From contig JAHKZS010000102.1 of the NCBI GenBank assembly GCA_020626545.1, forward strand, positions 1 through 6,589: DNA of 6,589 bases, in the 5' to 3' direction. The position numbers and the translations under genes are program-made. Source of the DNA: a bacterium (GTDB lineage: Bacteria; Bacillota; Clostridia; Oscillospirales; Acutalibacteraceae). Every line of letters begins with the position of its first letter. The first letter of the stretch is position 1. Positions 1 through 5,204 of this stretch are shown here, piece after piece. A model generated the notes under the pieces. That model searched no databases. It was given only the letters and a program-made list of their open reading frames with translations, and was not told the DNA's origin.

Positions 1-173
1 GGCTAAAGCTCGACTTACCCGAAACCCAGCAGTTTTTAAAGACGAGCGGTAACCGTGAGCTGTACCTCAGAGATCCGAGGGACGCGGTGGTAGTATTCGC
101 GATTAAGGATAGAAAAAGCTTAGTCGAAGCTAATCTGGAGCTTGAAAAACAGGGATTTAAGATATTTGAATAG
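1..173 (+). CDS. C-terminal end of an unrecognised protein (5' truncated by window)
   Basis: The frame that starts at base 3 is open from the window edge to a TAG at 171-173 and gives 56 residues, so only the C-terminus is present. The visible part is charged and soluble-looking: a segment with RELYLRDPRDAVVVF, followed by a likely helix rich in Lys, Glu and Leu that ends in QGFKIFE. There is no membrane segment, cell-wall anchor or repeat. I do not recognise the family and assign no function. That the frame is really coding is supported by its end falling 11 nt before a strong intrinsic terminator on the same strand, and by codon use like that of the downstream genes. Confidence 0.7.
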   Translation, partial: LKLDLPETQQFLKTSGNRELYLRDPRDAVVVFAIKDRKSLVEANLELEKQGFKIFE

Positions 174-184
174 TAATATTGTAC

Positions 185-226
185 AAACAGCCCGCACTTT
201 ATTTGTGCAGGCTGTTTAATATTTTT
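185..226 (+). terminator. Rho-independent terminator of the upstream gene
   Basis: Arms at 185-197 (AAACAGCCCGCAC) and 205-217 (GTGCAGGCTGTTT) pair over 13 positions with one C-A mismatch. They enclose a 7-nt loop and are followed by AATATTTTT. This insulates the partial gene at 1-173 from the next promoter. Confidence 0.88.
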
Positions 227-234
227 CAGTTTCA

Positions 235-263
235 TTGAATTGGTAAAAATAATGTGGTAGAAT
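235..263 (+). promoter_or_regulatory. Sigma-A-type promoter for the transglutaminase-like gene
   Basis: A -35 hexamer TTGAAT (235-240) and a -10 hexamer TAGAAT (258-263) are separated by 17 bp. A TG one base upstream of the -10 (255-256) makes it an extended -10. Transcription would start near 270, giving a leader of about 26 nt before the ATG at 296. It lies directly after the terminator at 185-226, so this is a new transcription unit. No operator-like repeat is visible beside it. Confidence 0.75.
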
Positions 264-282
264 AGACCTGATTAGTGTTTTC

Positions 283-286
283 GGAG
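283..286 (+). promoter_or_regulatory. Ribosome binding site that decides the start at 296
   Basis: GGAG at 283-286 lies 9 nt before the ATG at 296. In-frame alternatives are a GTG at 275, which has no upstream purine box, and an ATG at 287, which directly abuts the GGAG. Only the ATG at 296 is properly spaced, and it places two lysines directly before the hydrophobic core of the signal peptide. Confidence 0.8.
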
Positions 287-295
287 ATGAAATTT

Positions 296-2104
296 ATGAA
301 AAAACTGACTTCAATTATGCTCGCGCTTTTGATTGTTGTTTCCTGCGCGGCTACCGCTTTCGCGGCTCAGACCGATAAAAAGAAATCGGGCGTCGAAACC
401 GTTAACCTCGAAACCGCTGTCGGTACAGGTAATTACGGTATTAAAATGCTCGAAAAATATCCCGAAGCTATAAACTATATAGCGGGCGAGCTTAGGGATA
501 ATTACTCTAAATATATAGGCGGTTCGTCTATAGACGTCAGCCGTTTTAATATCCCCGACGACGACGCGGTGGATATTTACAGAGCGGTTGTAAACGAGTT
601 TACCGAGCTTGTACACGTTAACCCTACAAGAATCAGGAGAAGTTACGACAACGGAATTACTACGGGATTCAGACCTGTATTCCTATTCAATACGGTTGAC
701 GAAGTTGAAGCGGCTTTTAAAGCCGTAAATAGAAGGGTAAAGAGCTTTACCGCCGAAGTTAAGGATGATTGGGACGACTTACACAAGGCGCGTTATCTGC
801 ACGATATGCTCGCGACTCAGGTTGAGTACACCGATACAAGCGACGTTATAGAGCACTCCGCCTACGGAGCTTTGGTTAACTCAAAGGCTGTGTGCCAGGG
901 GTATACCCACGCTTACGGATTGTTACTGAAAACTTGCGGAGTAGACAGCACTATCGTCACCAGCAGTTCTATGGCGCACGAGTGGAATATGGTAAAAATC
1001 GGCGAAAATTATTATCATGTCGATGTTACATGGGACGATCCTACCGAGGATGACCGCGGATATGTTGAACACACCTACTTTATGCTCAGCGATTCAGCTT
1101 TCTCGAGCGACGAAAAGCATTACGACTGGAACGCTGTTGACGCTAATGACACTACCTACGACAGCGCTTGGTGGAAAGACGTTACGAGAGTTATTTATTA
1201 TATCGACGGAAAAGAGTACTATATTAAAAAAGGCGACGGAGTTAAAGGATTTCTTACCGAACGTGACGAGAACTCGGGCGAAGAAACGACACTCTATACT
1301 ATAAACAACTACTGGATGGTTAAAACAGGAGATTACGCCGGTCAGGGCTACTACTGGACTAACTGTTACTCACAGCTCGCGTACTACGACGGATATTTCT
1401 ACTTTAATACTCCCGACAGTATCTGTAAAATAGCTCTCGGGGATGAAACTCCCGAAACGGTTTTTACCGTCGAGAACGAGTACGATATTTACGGACTTAA
1501 TATAACATTCGATTCATATCTAAACTACGATATTAAACCCGACGTAGCTACTAAAGGCACAGTTTATTCCTACGACTTAAAGAGCGGTATTAACTGCCTG
1601 CTCGATACCAAGCTTGAAATCGACGAAAACGATACTAATTATTCCGCCTTTGGAATCACTAAACCCGAGGAGGACTATACGGGGCTTAATCTCTTAGGTA
1701 TCCAGAAAAAGAGCGCCGAAGAAGAAACTTCAATGCGATTTGTGAGCATTATTTCGAGCGAGGTTCTTAAAAACGTTAAGGAGTACGGCTATGTATTTAC
1801 CACTACCTCTAAAGAAACCGCCTCGGCTAAAGAGCTCGCCTCTAAGCTTACCGTAGAAAACGGCCATAAATACGATTGTACCGATACAATAAATTCTATG
1901 ACGGGTGACTGGGGAAGTTCCGATTTAGACACGACTTCCTACAAATATGTCACCGCCGCTATAAATAATATCACGGGCAGAAAGGCGATTGTGGCACGTT
2001 TGTATGTTATCGACAACGACGGACTCGCGCATTACGGAACTTACATCGACTCGAATAACAACAAATGGCAGGGTTGTGCCGCAAGACTCAGCGATTTGGA
2101 TTAG
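296..2104 (+). CDS. Secreted transglutaminase-like (Cys-His-Asp) surface protein
   Basis: This is a 602-residue exported protein with a transglutaminase-like fold, a superfamily that includes cysteine proteases, peptide-modifying enzymes and cross-linkers. Residues 1-24 form a signal peptide: MKK, a hydrophobic core, then possible cleavage after TAFA or TAFAA. VVSC at 14-17 also fits a relaxed lipobox, so lipid anchoring at Cys17 is possible. The catalytic domain spans about 165-250 and shows the full triad: Cys200 in KAVCQGYTHAYG, His228 in AHEWN and Asp243 in YYHVDVTWDDP. Residues about 298-440 are rich in Tyr, Gly and Asp and resemble solvent-exposed beta-repeat modules. Residues about 463-602 (LLGIQKK, then SMRFVSII and EYGYVF) resemble a C-terminal module I associate with surface proteins of Ruminococcus relatives; that resemblance is from memory. 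There is no dockerin, LPXTG motif or SLH repeat. It heads an operon, and its stop overlaps the ribosome binding site of the next small gene. The substrate is unknown. Confidence 0.85.
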   Translation: MKKLTSIMLALLIVVSCAATAFAAQTDKKKSGVETVNLETAVGTGNYGIKMLEKYPEAINYIAGELRDNYSKYIGGSSIDVSRFNIPDDDAVDIYRAVVNEFTELVHVNPTRIRRSYDNGITTGFRPVFLFNTVDEVEAAFKAVNRRVKSFTAEVKDDWDDLHKARYLHDMLATQVEYTDTSDVIEHSAYGALVNSKAVCQGYTHAYGLLLKTCGVDSTIVTSSSMAHEWNMVKIGENYYHVDVTWDDPTEDDRGYVEHTYFMLSDSAFSSDEKHYDWNAVDANDTTYDSAWWKDVTRVIYYIDGKEYYIKKGDGVKGFLTERDENSGEETTLYTINNYWMVKTGDYAGQGYYWTNCYSQLAYYDGYFYFNTPDSICKIALGDETPETVFTVENEYDIYGLNITFDSYLNYDIKPDVATKGTVYSYDLKSGINCLLDTKLEIDENDTNYSAFGITKPEEDYTGLNLLGIQKKSAEEETSMRFVSIISSEVLKNVKEYGYVFTTTSKETASAKELASKLTVENGHKYDCTDTINSMTGDWGSSDLDTTSYKYVTAAINNITGRKAIVARLYVIDNDGLAHYGTYIDSNNNKWQGCAARLSDLD

Positions 2105-2116
2105 GAGGAAACCATT

Positions 2117-2260
2117 ATGAAAAAATATATTAAACCCGATATTGAATTCGTAAACTACGATACTAAAGATACGCTTTTAAGCTCGGGCGGCGAAGTTAAG
2201 AAAAACGGCAAGTACAACGTAGAGTTTAACTACGAGGATTGGAACGACGATATTATTTAG
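2117..2260 (+). CDS. 47-residue peptide, possibly a leader-type or modified peptide
   Basis: An ATG at 2117 is preceded by a perfect AGGAGG (2103-2108) at 8-nt spacing. That site overlaps the TAG of the transglutaminase-like gene, so the two are probably translated from one mRNA. The product begins MKKYIKPDIEF, has a Gly-Gly at residues 24-25 after DTLLSS, and ends in an acidic, aromatic stretch with NYEDWNDDII. It has no signal peptide or membrane segment. Short Clostridia proteins starting MKKYxKPxIE are common in my recollection and have no settled function. YxxPx(I/L) near the N-terminus also resembles the recognition motif of lasso-type peptide leaders. However, no RRE, cyclase or transporter gene is in the window, and the residues after Gly-Gly lack the ring acid at position 7-9. 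It is therefore either a small protein of unknown role or a candidate precursor. That the gene is real is well supported; its function is not. Confidence 0.72.
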   Translation: MKKYIKPDIEFVNYDTKDTLLSSGGEVKKNGKYNVEFNYEDWNDDII

Positions 2261-2265
2261 CAGTA

Positions 2266-2287
2266 CCCCTCTCGTTTACGGGAGGGG
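2266..2287 (+). terminator. GC-rich hairpin, partial terminator or mRNA processing site
   Basis: Arms at 2266-2274 (CCCCTCTCG) and 2279-2287 (CGGGAGGGG) form a 9-bp RNA stem with one G-U pair and a 4-nt loop. The following bases, AATCATTTA, are a poor U tract, so termination is likely incomplete. The hairpin lies 5 nt after the small peptide's stop and just before the ribosome binding site of the repair gene. It could reduce downstream expression or protect the upstream mRNA 3' end. Confidence 0.5.
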
Positions 2288-2306
2288 AATCATTTAGGAC
2301 GGCATT

Positions 2307-2993
2307 ATGATTAACAAAGAGATTACAGAGAAATTATACGAGCTGCAGGATACGCAGTACAGGGATTTCCAGAGCAAGCTTATCCCGAGCGAAACTCCTA
2401 TCGAGTTTATCGGGGTAAGAACTCCCGCGCTTAAAAAACTCGCCAGGGAGTTAATTAAACGCGTGGATAAAGCCGAGTTTTTAAACTCGCTTCCGCACAG
2501 ATACTTTGACGAAAATCAGCTCCACGAGTTTATGATTTCCGAGATAAAGGATTTCGATAGTTGTATCGCCGAGGTCGAGAAGTTTTTGCCTTATATTGAC
2601 AATTGGGCTACCTGTGACCAGCTCTCGCCCAAGGTGTTTAAAAAGCATAAGGACAAGCTTTTAGCTTATATAAATAAGTGGATTAAAAGCGATAAGACCT
2701 ATACGGTGAGGTTCGCTGTCGGAATGTTGATGTCGCATTATCTAGACGAGGATTTTAAAGCGGAGTACGCCGATAAAGTTTCAAAGATAAAGAGCGAAGA
2801 ATACTACGTAAATATGATGACAGCTTGGTATTTCGCGACAGCTTTAGCTAAACAGTACGACAGCGTTATCGGTTATATCGAAGATAGAAAGCTTAGCAAA
2901 TGGACTCACAATAAAGCTATTCAAAAATGTGTCGAAAGCCGTAGAATTACCCCCGAGAAAAAAGTTTATCTGAAAACTTTAAAGATTAAATAA
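2307..2993 (+). CDS. DNA alkylation repair protein, AlkD-like HEAT-repeat glycosylase
   Basis: At 228 residues this is the usual length for the AlkD-like family, all-helical HEAT-repeat proteins. AlkD itself removes bulky or cationic N3/N7-alkylated purines from DNA in the cytoplasm without flipping the base. Family landmarks are visible in order: FIGVRTPALKKLARE (34-48); NWATCDQLSPKVF (99-111), holding the Trp100/Asp104 pair that matches the WxxxD active-site pair of AlkD; YTVRFAVGMLMSHYL (132-146), with Arg135 in the place of the DNA-contacting arginine; MMTAWYFATALAK (170-182); and a last helix around KWTHNKAIQKC (198-208). The final helix differs from the more usual FIRKAIGWAL-like form, which suggests a divergent subfamily. 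The ATG at 2307 has AGGA (2296-2299) at 7-nt spacing. No convincing promoter of its own was seen, so it probably depends on read-through from the promoter at 235-263. The family call is strong; activity of this member is inferred. Confidence 0.88.
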   Translation: MINKEITEKLYELQDTQYRDFQSKLIPSETPIEFIGVRTPALKKLARELIKRVDKAEFLNSLPHRYFDENQLHEFMISEIKDFDSCIAEVEKFLPYIDNWATCDQLSPKVFKKHKDKLLAYINKWIKSDKTYTVRFAVGMLMSHYLDEDFKAEYADKVSKIKSEEYYVNMMTAWYFATALAKQYDSVIGYIEDRKLSKWTHNKAIQKCVESRRITPEKKVYLKTLKIK

Positions 2994-2994
2994 A

Positions 2995-3013
2995 TTTCAA
3001 TCTTCGTTCAATA
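2995..3013 (+). promoter_or_regulatory. Putative response-regulator operator, copy 1 (TTCAAT direct repeat)
   Basis: Two identical TTCAAT hexamers (2996-3001 and 3007-3012) recur with an 11-bp period, one helical turn, so both face the same side of the DNA. This is typical of OmpR/PhoB-family binding sites. A T before the first and an A after the second are shared with the copy at 5005-5023, while the 5-bp spacers (CTTCG and AAAAC) share no base. The site occupies the -35 position of the response-regulator promoter. That the adjacent regulator binds it is inferred. Confidence 0.6.
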
Positions 3014-3022
3014 AAAGTGTAC

Positions 3023-3028
3023 TATAGT
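3023..3028 (+). promoter_or_regulatory. -10 element of the two-component operon promoter
   Basis: TATAGT matches five of six -10 consensus bases. The hexamer 17 bp upstream (ATCTTC, 3000-3005) is not a -35, so activation from the TTCAAT repeat is likely needed. The gap from repeat to -10 is 10 nt. The start would fall near 3035, just ahead of the ribosome binding site at 3036-3042, so the leader would be very short. TATATA at 3028-3033 is an alternative -10, though it would leave even less leader. Confidence 0.5.
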
Positions 3029-3048
3029 ATATACAGAGGTGAGAGAGT

Positions 3049-3735
3049 ATGAGGCTGCTTCTTGTTGAGGATGAAAAGAGAATGGCGGAGGCTTTAGCCG
3101 AAATTCTTAGGAAAGAAAACTATACCGTAGATGTTTTTAACGACGGCGAGGAAGGCTTGTACGCTGTTACGAGCGAGGTCTACGATATAATTATCCTGGA
3201 CGTAATGCTTCCGAATATGTCGGGCTTCGAAATCGCTAAAAGGGCACGCGCCAATAATATCAAAACTCCGATACTTATGCTCACCGCTAAGAGCGAAATC
3301 GACGATAAGGTCGAAGGGCTCGACAGCGGAGCCGACGACTACCTCACGAAACCGTTCGTGACAAAGGAGCTTCTCGCCCGAATCAGAGCTCTGCTCAGAC
3401 GTTACGCGGGCGCTTCCGATAACGACAGGCTCGAGTTCGGTGATTTATCGCTGAATCTCGAAAGCTGTATGCTCAGTTGCAGTACAAGCGGTCAGTCGGT
3501 AAGGCTTCGGGAAAAAGAGTTTAAAATTATGCAGTATTTACTCGCTAACCAAGGTCAGATTTTCGAGCGTGAAAAGCTCGCGGTTAAAATTTGGGATTTT
3601 GATAGCAACGCCGAGTACAATAACGTCGAGGTGTATATCTCGTTTACACGAAAAAAGCTTGCGTTTATTGAGTCCAAGGTAGAGATAAAATCAGTCCGCG
3701 GAATCGGATATGAGCTCAGGTATAATAAGGATTAA
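3049..3735 (+). CDS. OmpR/PhoB-family response regulator
   Basis: This 228-residue DNA-binding regulator is the cytoplasmic output of the kinase encoded immediately downstream. The receiver domain (about 1-118) has the acidic pair Glu7/Asp8 in LLLVEDEKRM, phospho-acceptor Asp51 in IIILDVMLPNMSGFE, Thr79 in LMLTAKSE and Lys101 in YLTKPF. All phosphorylation and switch residues are therefore intact. The winged-helix domain (about 125-225) holds LREKEFKIMQYLL, the recognition-helix region around EYNNVEVYISFTRKKL, and the closing wing VRGIGYELRYN. The ATG at 3049 has a GAGGTGA ribosome binding site (3036-3042) at 6-nt spacing. The gene is 3 nt from the kinase gene. A TTCAAT direct repeat sits in its own promoter and another before the beta-helix gene, so autoactivation and control of that surface protein are the likely roles. 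The family is certain; the targets are inferred. Confidence 0.95.
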   Translation: MRLLLVEDEKRMAEALAEILRKENYTVDVFNDGEEGLYAVTSEVYDIIILDVMLPNMSGFEIAKRARANNIKTPILMLTAKSEIDDKVEGLDSGADDYLTKPFVTKELLARIRALLRRYAGASDNDRLEFGDLSLNLESCMLSCSTSGQSVRLREKEFKIMQYLLANQGQIFEREKLAVKIWDFDSNAEYNNVEVYISFTRKKLAFIESKVEIKSVRGIGYELRYNKD

Positions 3736-3738
3736 ATT

Positions 3739-4992
3739 ATGTTTAAAAAATCAAGAATTAAAATCGTCGTGTCGATTATGGCGATAATGACGTTGTTGCT
3801 CGCGGGAACCGTCGGGGTAATTTTTGTATCGAGCTACAGCGAGATGTCGGAAAGAAATCTGCATATGCTCGAAAGATACGCCCGAATTTACTCCGAACAC
3901 GGTAATCCCGAGCAGGAGAACAATAACCCGACGCCTCCCGAAAACGCCGACGGCGATAATCGTGAAAATATACCCCCTAAGCCTCAGGGCGATAACGAGG
4001 ATTTGGAAAGAGAACGGCTTTATTCCGTAACTTTTAGCTCGAACAAAAGCGTAAAAAGCACAGATATTAATAACGACAATATTGAGCCCAAGGTTATTGT
4101 TAATCTCGGCGAAGCCGTGTTAAACAGCGGCGAGGAGAAAGGAACAATCGAGGGTTATAATTACCTTGTAGATAAGACTGATAAGTACACGCTCGTAGTA
4201 TTTCTCGACAGAAGTGAGTTTAACCGCAATATTGATACGCTTATTAAATACACGGTAATTTACGGCGTAATTTCGCTTTTGGTTATCTTTGTACTTGCTT
4301 TGATATTATCTAAGCTGATTATTAAACCGCTCGAGCAAAACGATAAAAAACAACGGCAGTTTGTTTCCGACGCGGGACACGAGCTTAAAACTCCTGTTTC
4401 GGTCATAAGCACTAACGCCGATGTGCTCGAGGATGAAATAGGCGAGAACAAGTGGCTGTCGAATATCCGCTACGAAAACGAGCGTATGTCGTCCTTAATA
4501 AAACAGCTGATGCAGCTCGCTAAATCCGAAAAGGATGATAACCAAAAGGAACAGCTCGATTTCAGCAAGCTTGTAATCGGCGAGATACTGCCGTTCGAAA
4601 GCGTCGCCTACGATAAGGGCATAATTATAAACTACGACGAGGTCGAAAGCGGAGTAACCGTTAAGGGCAACCGCGCCTCGCTCGGTCAGCTTGTTTCGAT
4701 ACTTGTCGATAACGCGATAGAACATTCCACGGACAGCGCCGAGGTGGTCGTAAAGCTTTCGAATATCCGCGGTAAAGCCCAGCTTTCCGTGTCGAATAAA
4801 GGAGAGGACATTCCCGAGGAAAAGCGTGAGCTTATCTTCGAGAGATTTTACAGAATTGATGAATCGAGAGCCGAAAAGAAAGACCATTACGGCTTAGGGC
4901 TTGCGATAGCTAAGTCGATTACCGAAAGCCACGGCGGAGAAATTTCCGTTAAATCCGAAAACGGTCTGATAACTTTTACGGTAAAAATTTAA
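3739..4992 (+). CDS. Membrane sensor histidine kinase, partner of the upstream regulator
   Basis: This is a 417-residue inner-membrane sensor. Membrane segment 1 is about 9-31 and segment 2 about 170-193, leaving an external domain of about 138 residues. The first part of that domain (about 53-90) is a disordered stretch rich in Pro, Asn, Asp and Glu; the rest (about 91-168) could form a small alpha/beta fold. After segment 2 only a short linker (IIKPLEQNDKK) precedes the H-box, so a full HAMP domain is absent. The kinase core is complete: His214 in SDAGHELKTPVSVI, N-box Asn325 in LVDNAIEHS, a G1-like NKGEDIP (353-359), F-box FERFYRID (367-374) and G2 GLGLAI (385-390). The start ATG at 3739 uses AAGGA (3727-3731) inside the end of the regulator gene, so the pair is co-translated. 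The signal is unknown. The acidic loop suggests a cation, charged polymer or envelope cue, which is speculation. Confidence 0.94.
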   Translation: MFKKSRIKIVVSIMAIMTLLLAGTVGVIFVSSYSEMSERNLHMLERYARIYSEHGNPEQENNNPTPPENADGDNRENIPPKPQGDNEDLERERLYSVTFSSNKSVKSTDINNDNIEPKVIVNLGEAVLNSGEEKGTIEGYNYLVDKTDKYTLVVFLDRSEFNRNIDTLIKYTVIYGVISLLVIFVLALILSKLIIKPLEQNDKKQRQFVSDAGHELKTPVSVISTNADVLEDEIGENKWLSNIRYENERMSSLIKQLMQLAKSEKDDNQKEQLDFSKLVIGEILPFESVAYDKGIIINYDEVESGVTVKGNRASLGQLVSILVDNAIEHSTDSAEVVVKLSNIRGKAQLSVSNKGEDIPEEKRELIFERFYRIDESRAEKKDHYGLGLAIAKSITESHGGEISVKSENGLITFTVKI

Positions 4993-5004
4993 AATTTAAA
5001 GTTT

Positions 5005-5023
5005 TTTCAATAAAACTTCAATA
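5005..5023 (+). promoter_or_regulatory. Putative response-regulator operator, copy 2 (TTCAAT direct repeat)
   Basis: TTCAAT occurs at 5006-5011 and 5017-5022, again with an 11-bp period. The same flanking T and A are present as in the copy at 2995-3013, giving 14 of 19 identical positions with all differences in the spacer. It lies 13 nt after the kinase stop codon and ends 10 nt before a -10-like TATTAT. It would connect the two-component system to the beta-helix gene at 5205. Confidence 0.58.
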
Positions 5024-5026
5024 TTT

Positions 5027-5070
5027 CCCCTGTATTATATCGGTGTAAGATTTATACAGGGGTATTTTTT
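5027..5070 (+). terminator. Rho-independent terminator of the two-component operon
   Basis: Arms CCCCTGTAT (5027-5035) and ATACAGGGG (5054-5062) pair perfectly over 9 bp around an 18-nt loop. TATTTTTT (5063-5070) follows. It ends transcripts coming from the kinase gene. Its left arm overlaps the proposed -10 element at 5033-5038. Confidence 0.78.
5033..5038 (+). promoter_or_regulatory. Proposed -10 element for the beta-helix gene
   Basis: TATTAT matches five of six -10 consensus bases and is placed as at the regulator promoter, 10 nt after the TTCAAT repeat. The sequence 17 bp upstream (ATAAAA, 5010-5015) is a poor -35. Initiation near 5045 would fall in the loop of the terminator hairpin, leaving a leader of about 160 nt. 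A weaker alternative is TTGGAA (5149-5154) with TTATAT (5173-5178) at 18-bp spacing. Confidence 0.45.
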
Positions 5071-5091
5071 ACCTACTAAATCTCCCTAAAA

Positions 5092-5161
5092 ACGGCAGTT
5101 CCTATTATTTCTAATTATTTATGAAAACAAAGTCCATACATTCTACCCTTGGAACTGCCGT
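5092..5161 (+). promoter_or_regulatory. Perfect 11-bp inverted repeat in the leader of the beta-helix gene
   Basis: ACGGCAGTTCC (5092-5102) and GGAACTGCCGT (5151-5161) are exact reverse complements separated by 48 nt of AT-rich sequence. No U tract follows, so this is not an ordinary terminator. In the mRNA it would close a large loop ending 31 nt before the ribosome binding site. I do not recognise a known riboswitch. It may be a leader structure, an RNA stability element, or the two half-sites of a DNA-binding protein. Confidence 0.6.
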
Positions 5162-5192
5162 GAGATTAAAAATTATATTAATTTATATAAAT

Positions 5193-5198
5193 GGAGGT
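5193..5198 (+). promoter_or_regulatory. Ribosome binding site that decides the start at 5205
   Basis: GGAGGT at 5193-5198 is 6 nt before the ATG at 5205. An in-frame ATG at 5121 with no intervening stop would add 28 residues. It has no purine-rich site upstream and would bury the signal peptide, so 5205 is preferred. Confidence 0.85.
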
Positions 5199-5204
5199 CA
5201 CACT

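Noticed and set aside
1017..1304. A 95-codon + strand open frame within the transglutaminase-like gene
   Set aside because: It is out of frame with a protein whose catalytic motifs are intact across this stretch, and no ribosome binding site precedes it.
2117..2260. Lasso peptide precursor call for the 47-residue gene
   Set aside because: The YxxPxI motif fits, but there is no cyclase, RRE or transporter gene, and the residues after Gly-Gly do not place an acid at ring position 7-9. It is kept only as a candidate precursor of unknown type.
2961..2980. AAAGTTT/AAACTTT inverted repeat at the end of the repair gene, as a terminator
   Set aside because: The stem is seven pairs, six of them A-T, lies inside the coding sequence, and has no U tract after it.
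4495..4887. A 130-codon minus-strand open frame inside the kinase gene
   Set aside because: It lies wholly within the conserved ATPase domain of the kinase and has no start signals; it is a shadow of the real gene.
5092..5161. Inverted repeat as the ends of a small mobile element
   Set aside because: The arms enclose only 48 nt, no flanking target-site duplication is visible, and no transposase is nearby.
5045..5204. Known riboswitch in the leader of the beta-helix gene
   Set aside because: I could not match conserved cores of riboswitch classes I know, such as cyclic di-GMP, preQ1 or fluoride, so no class is assigned.
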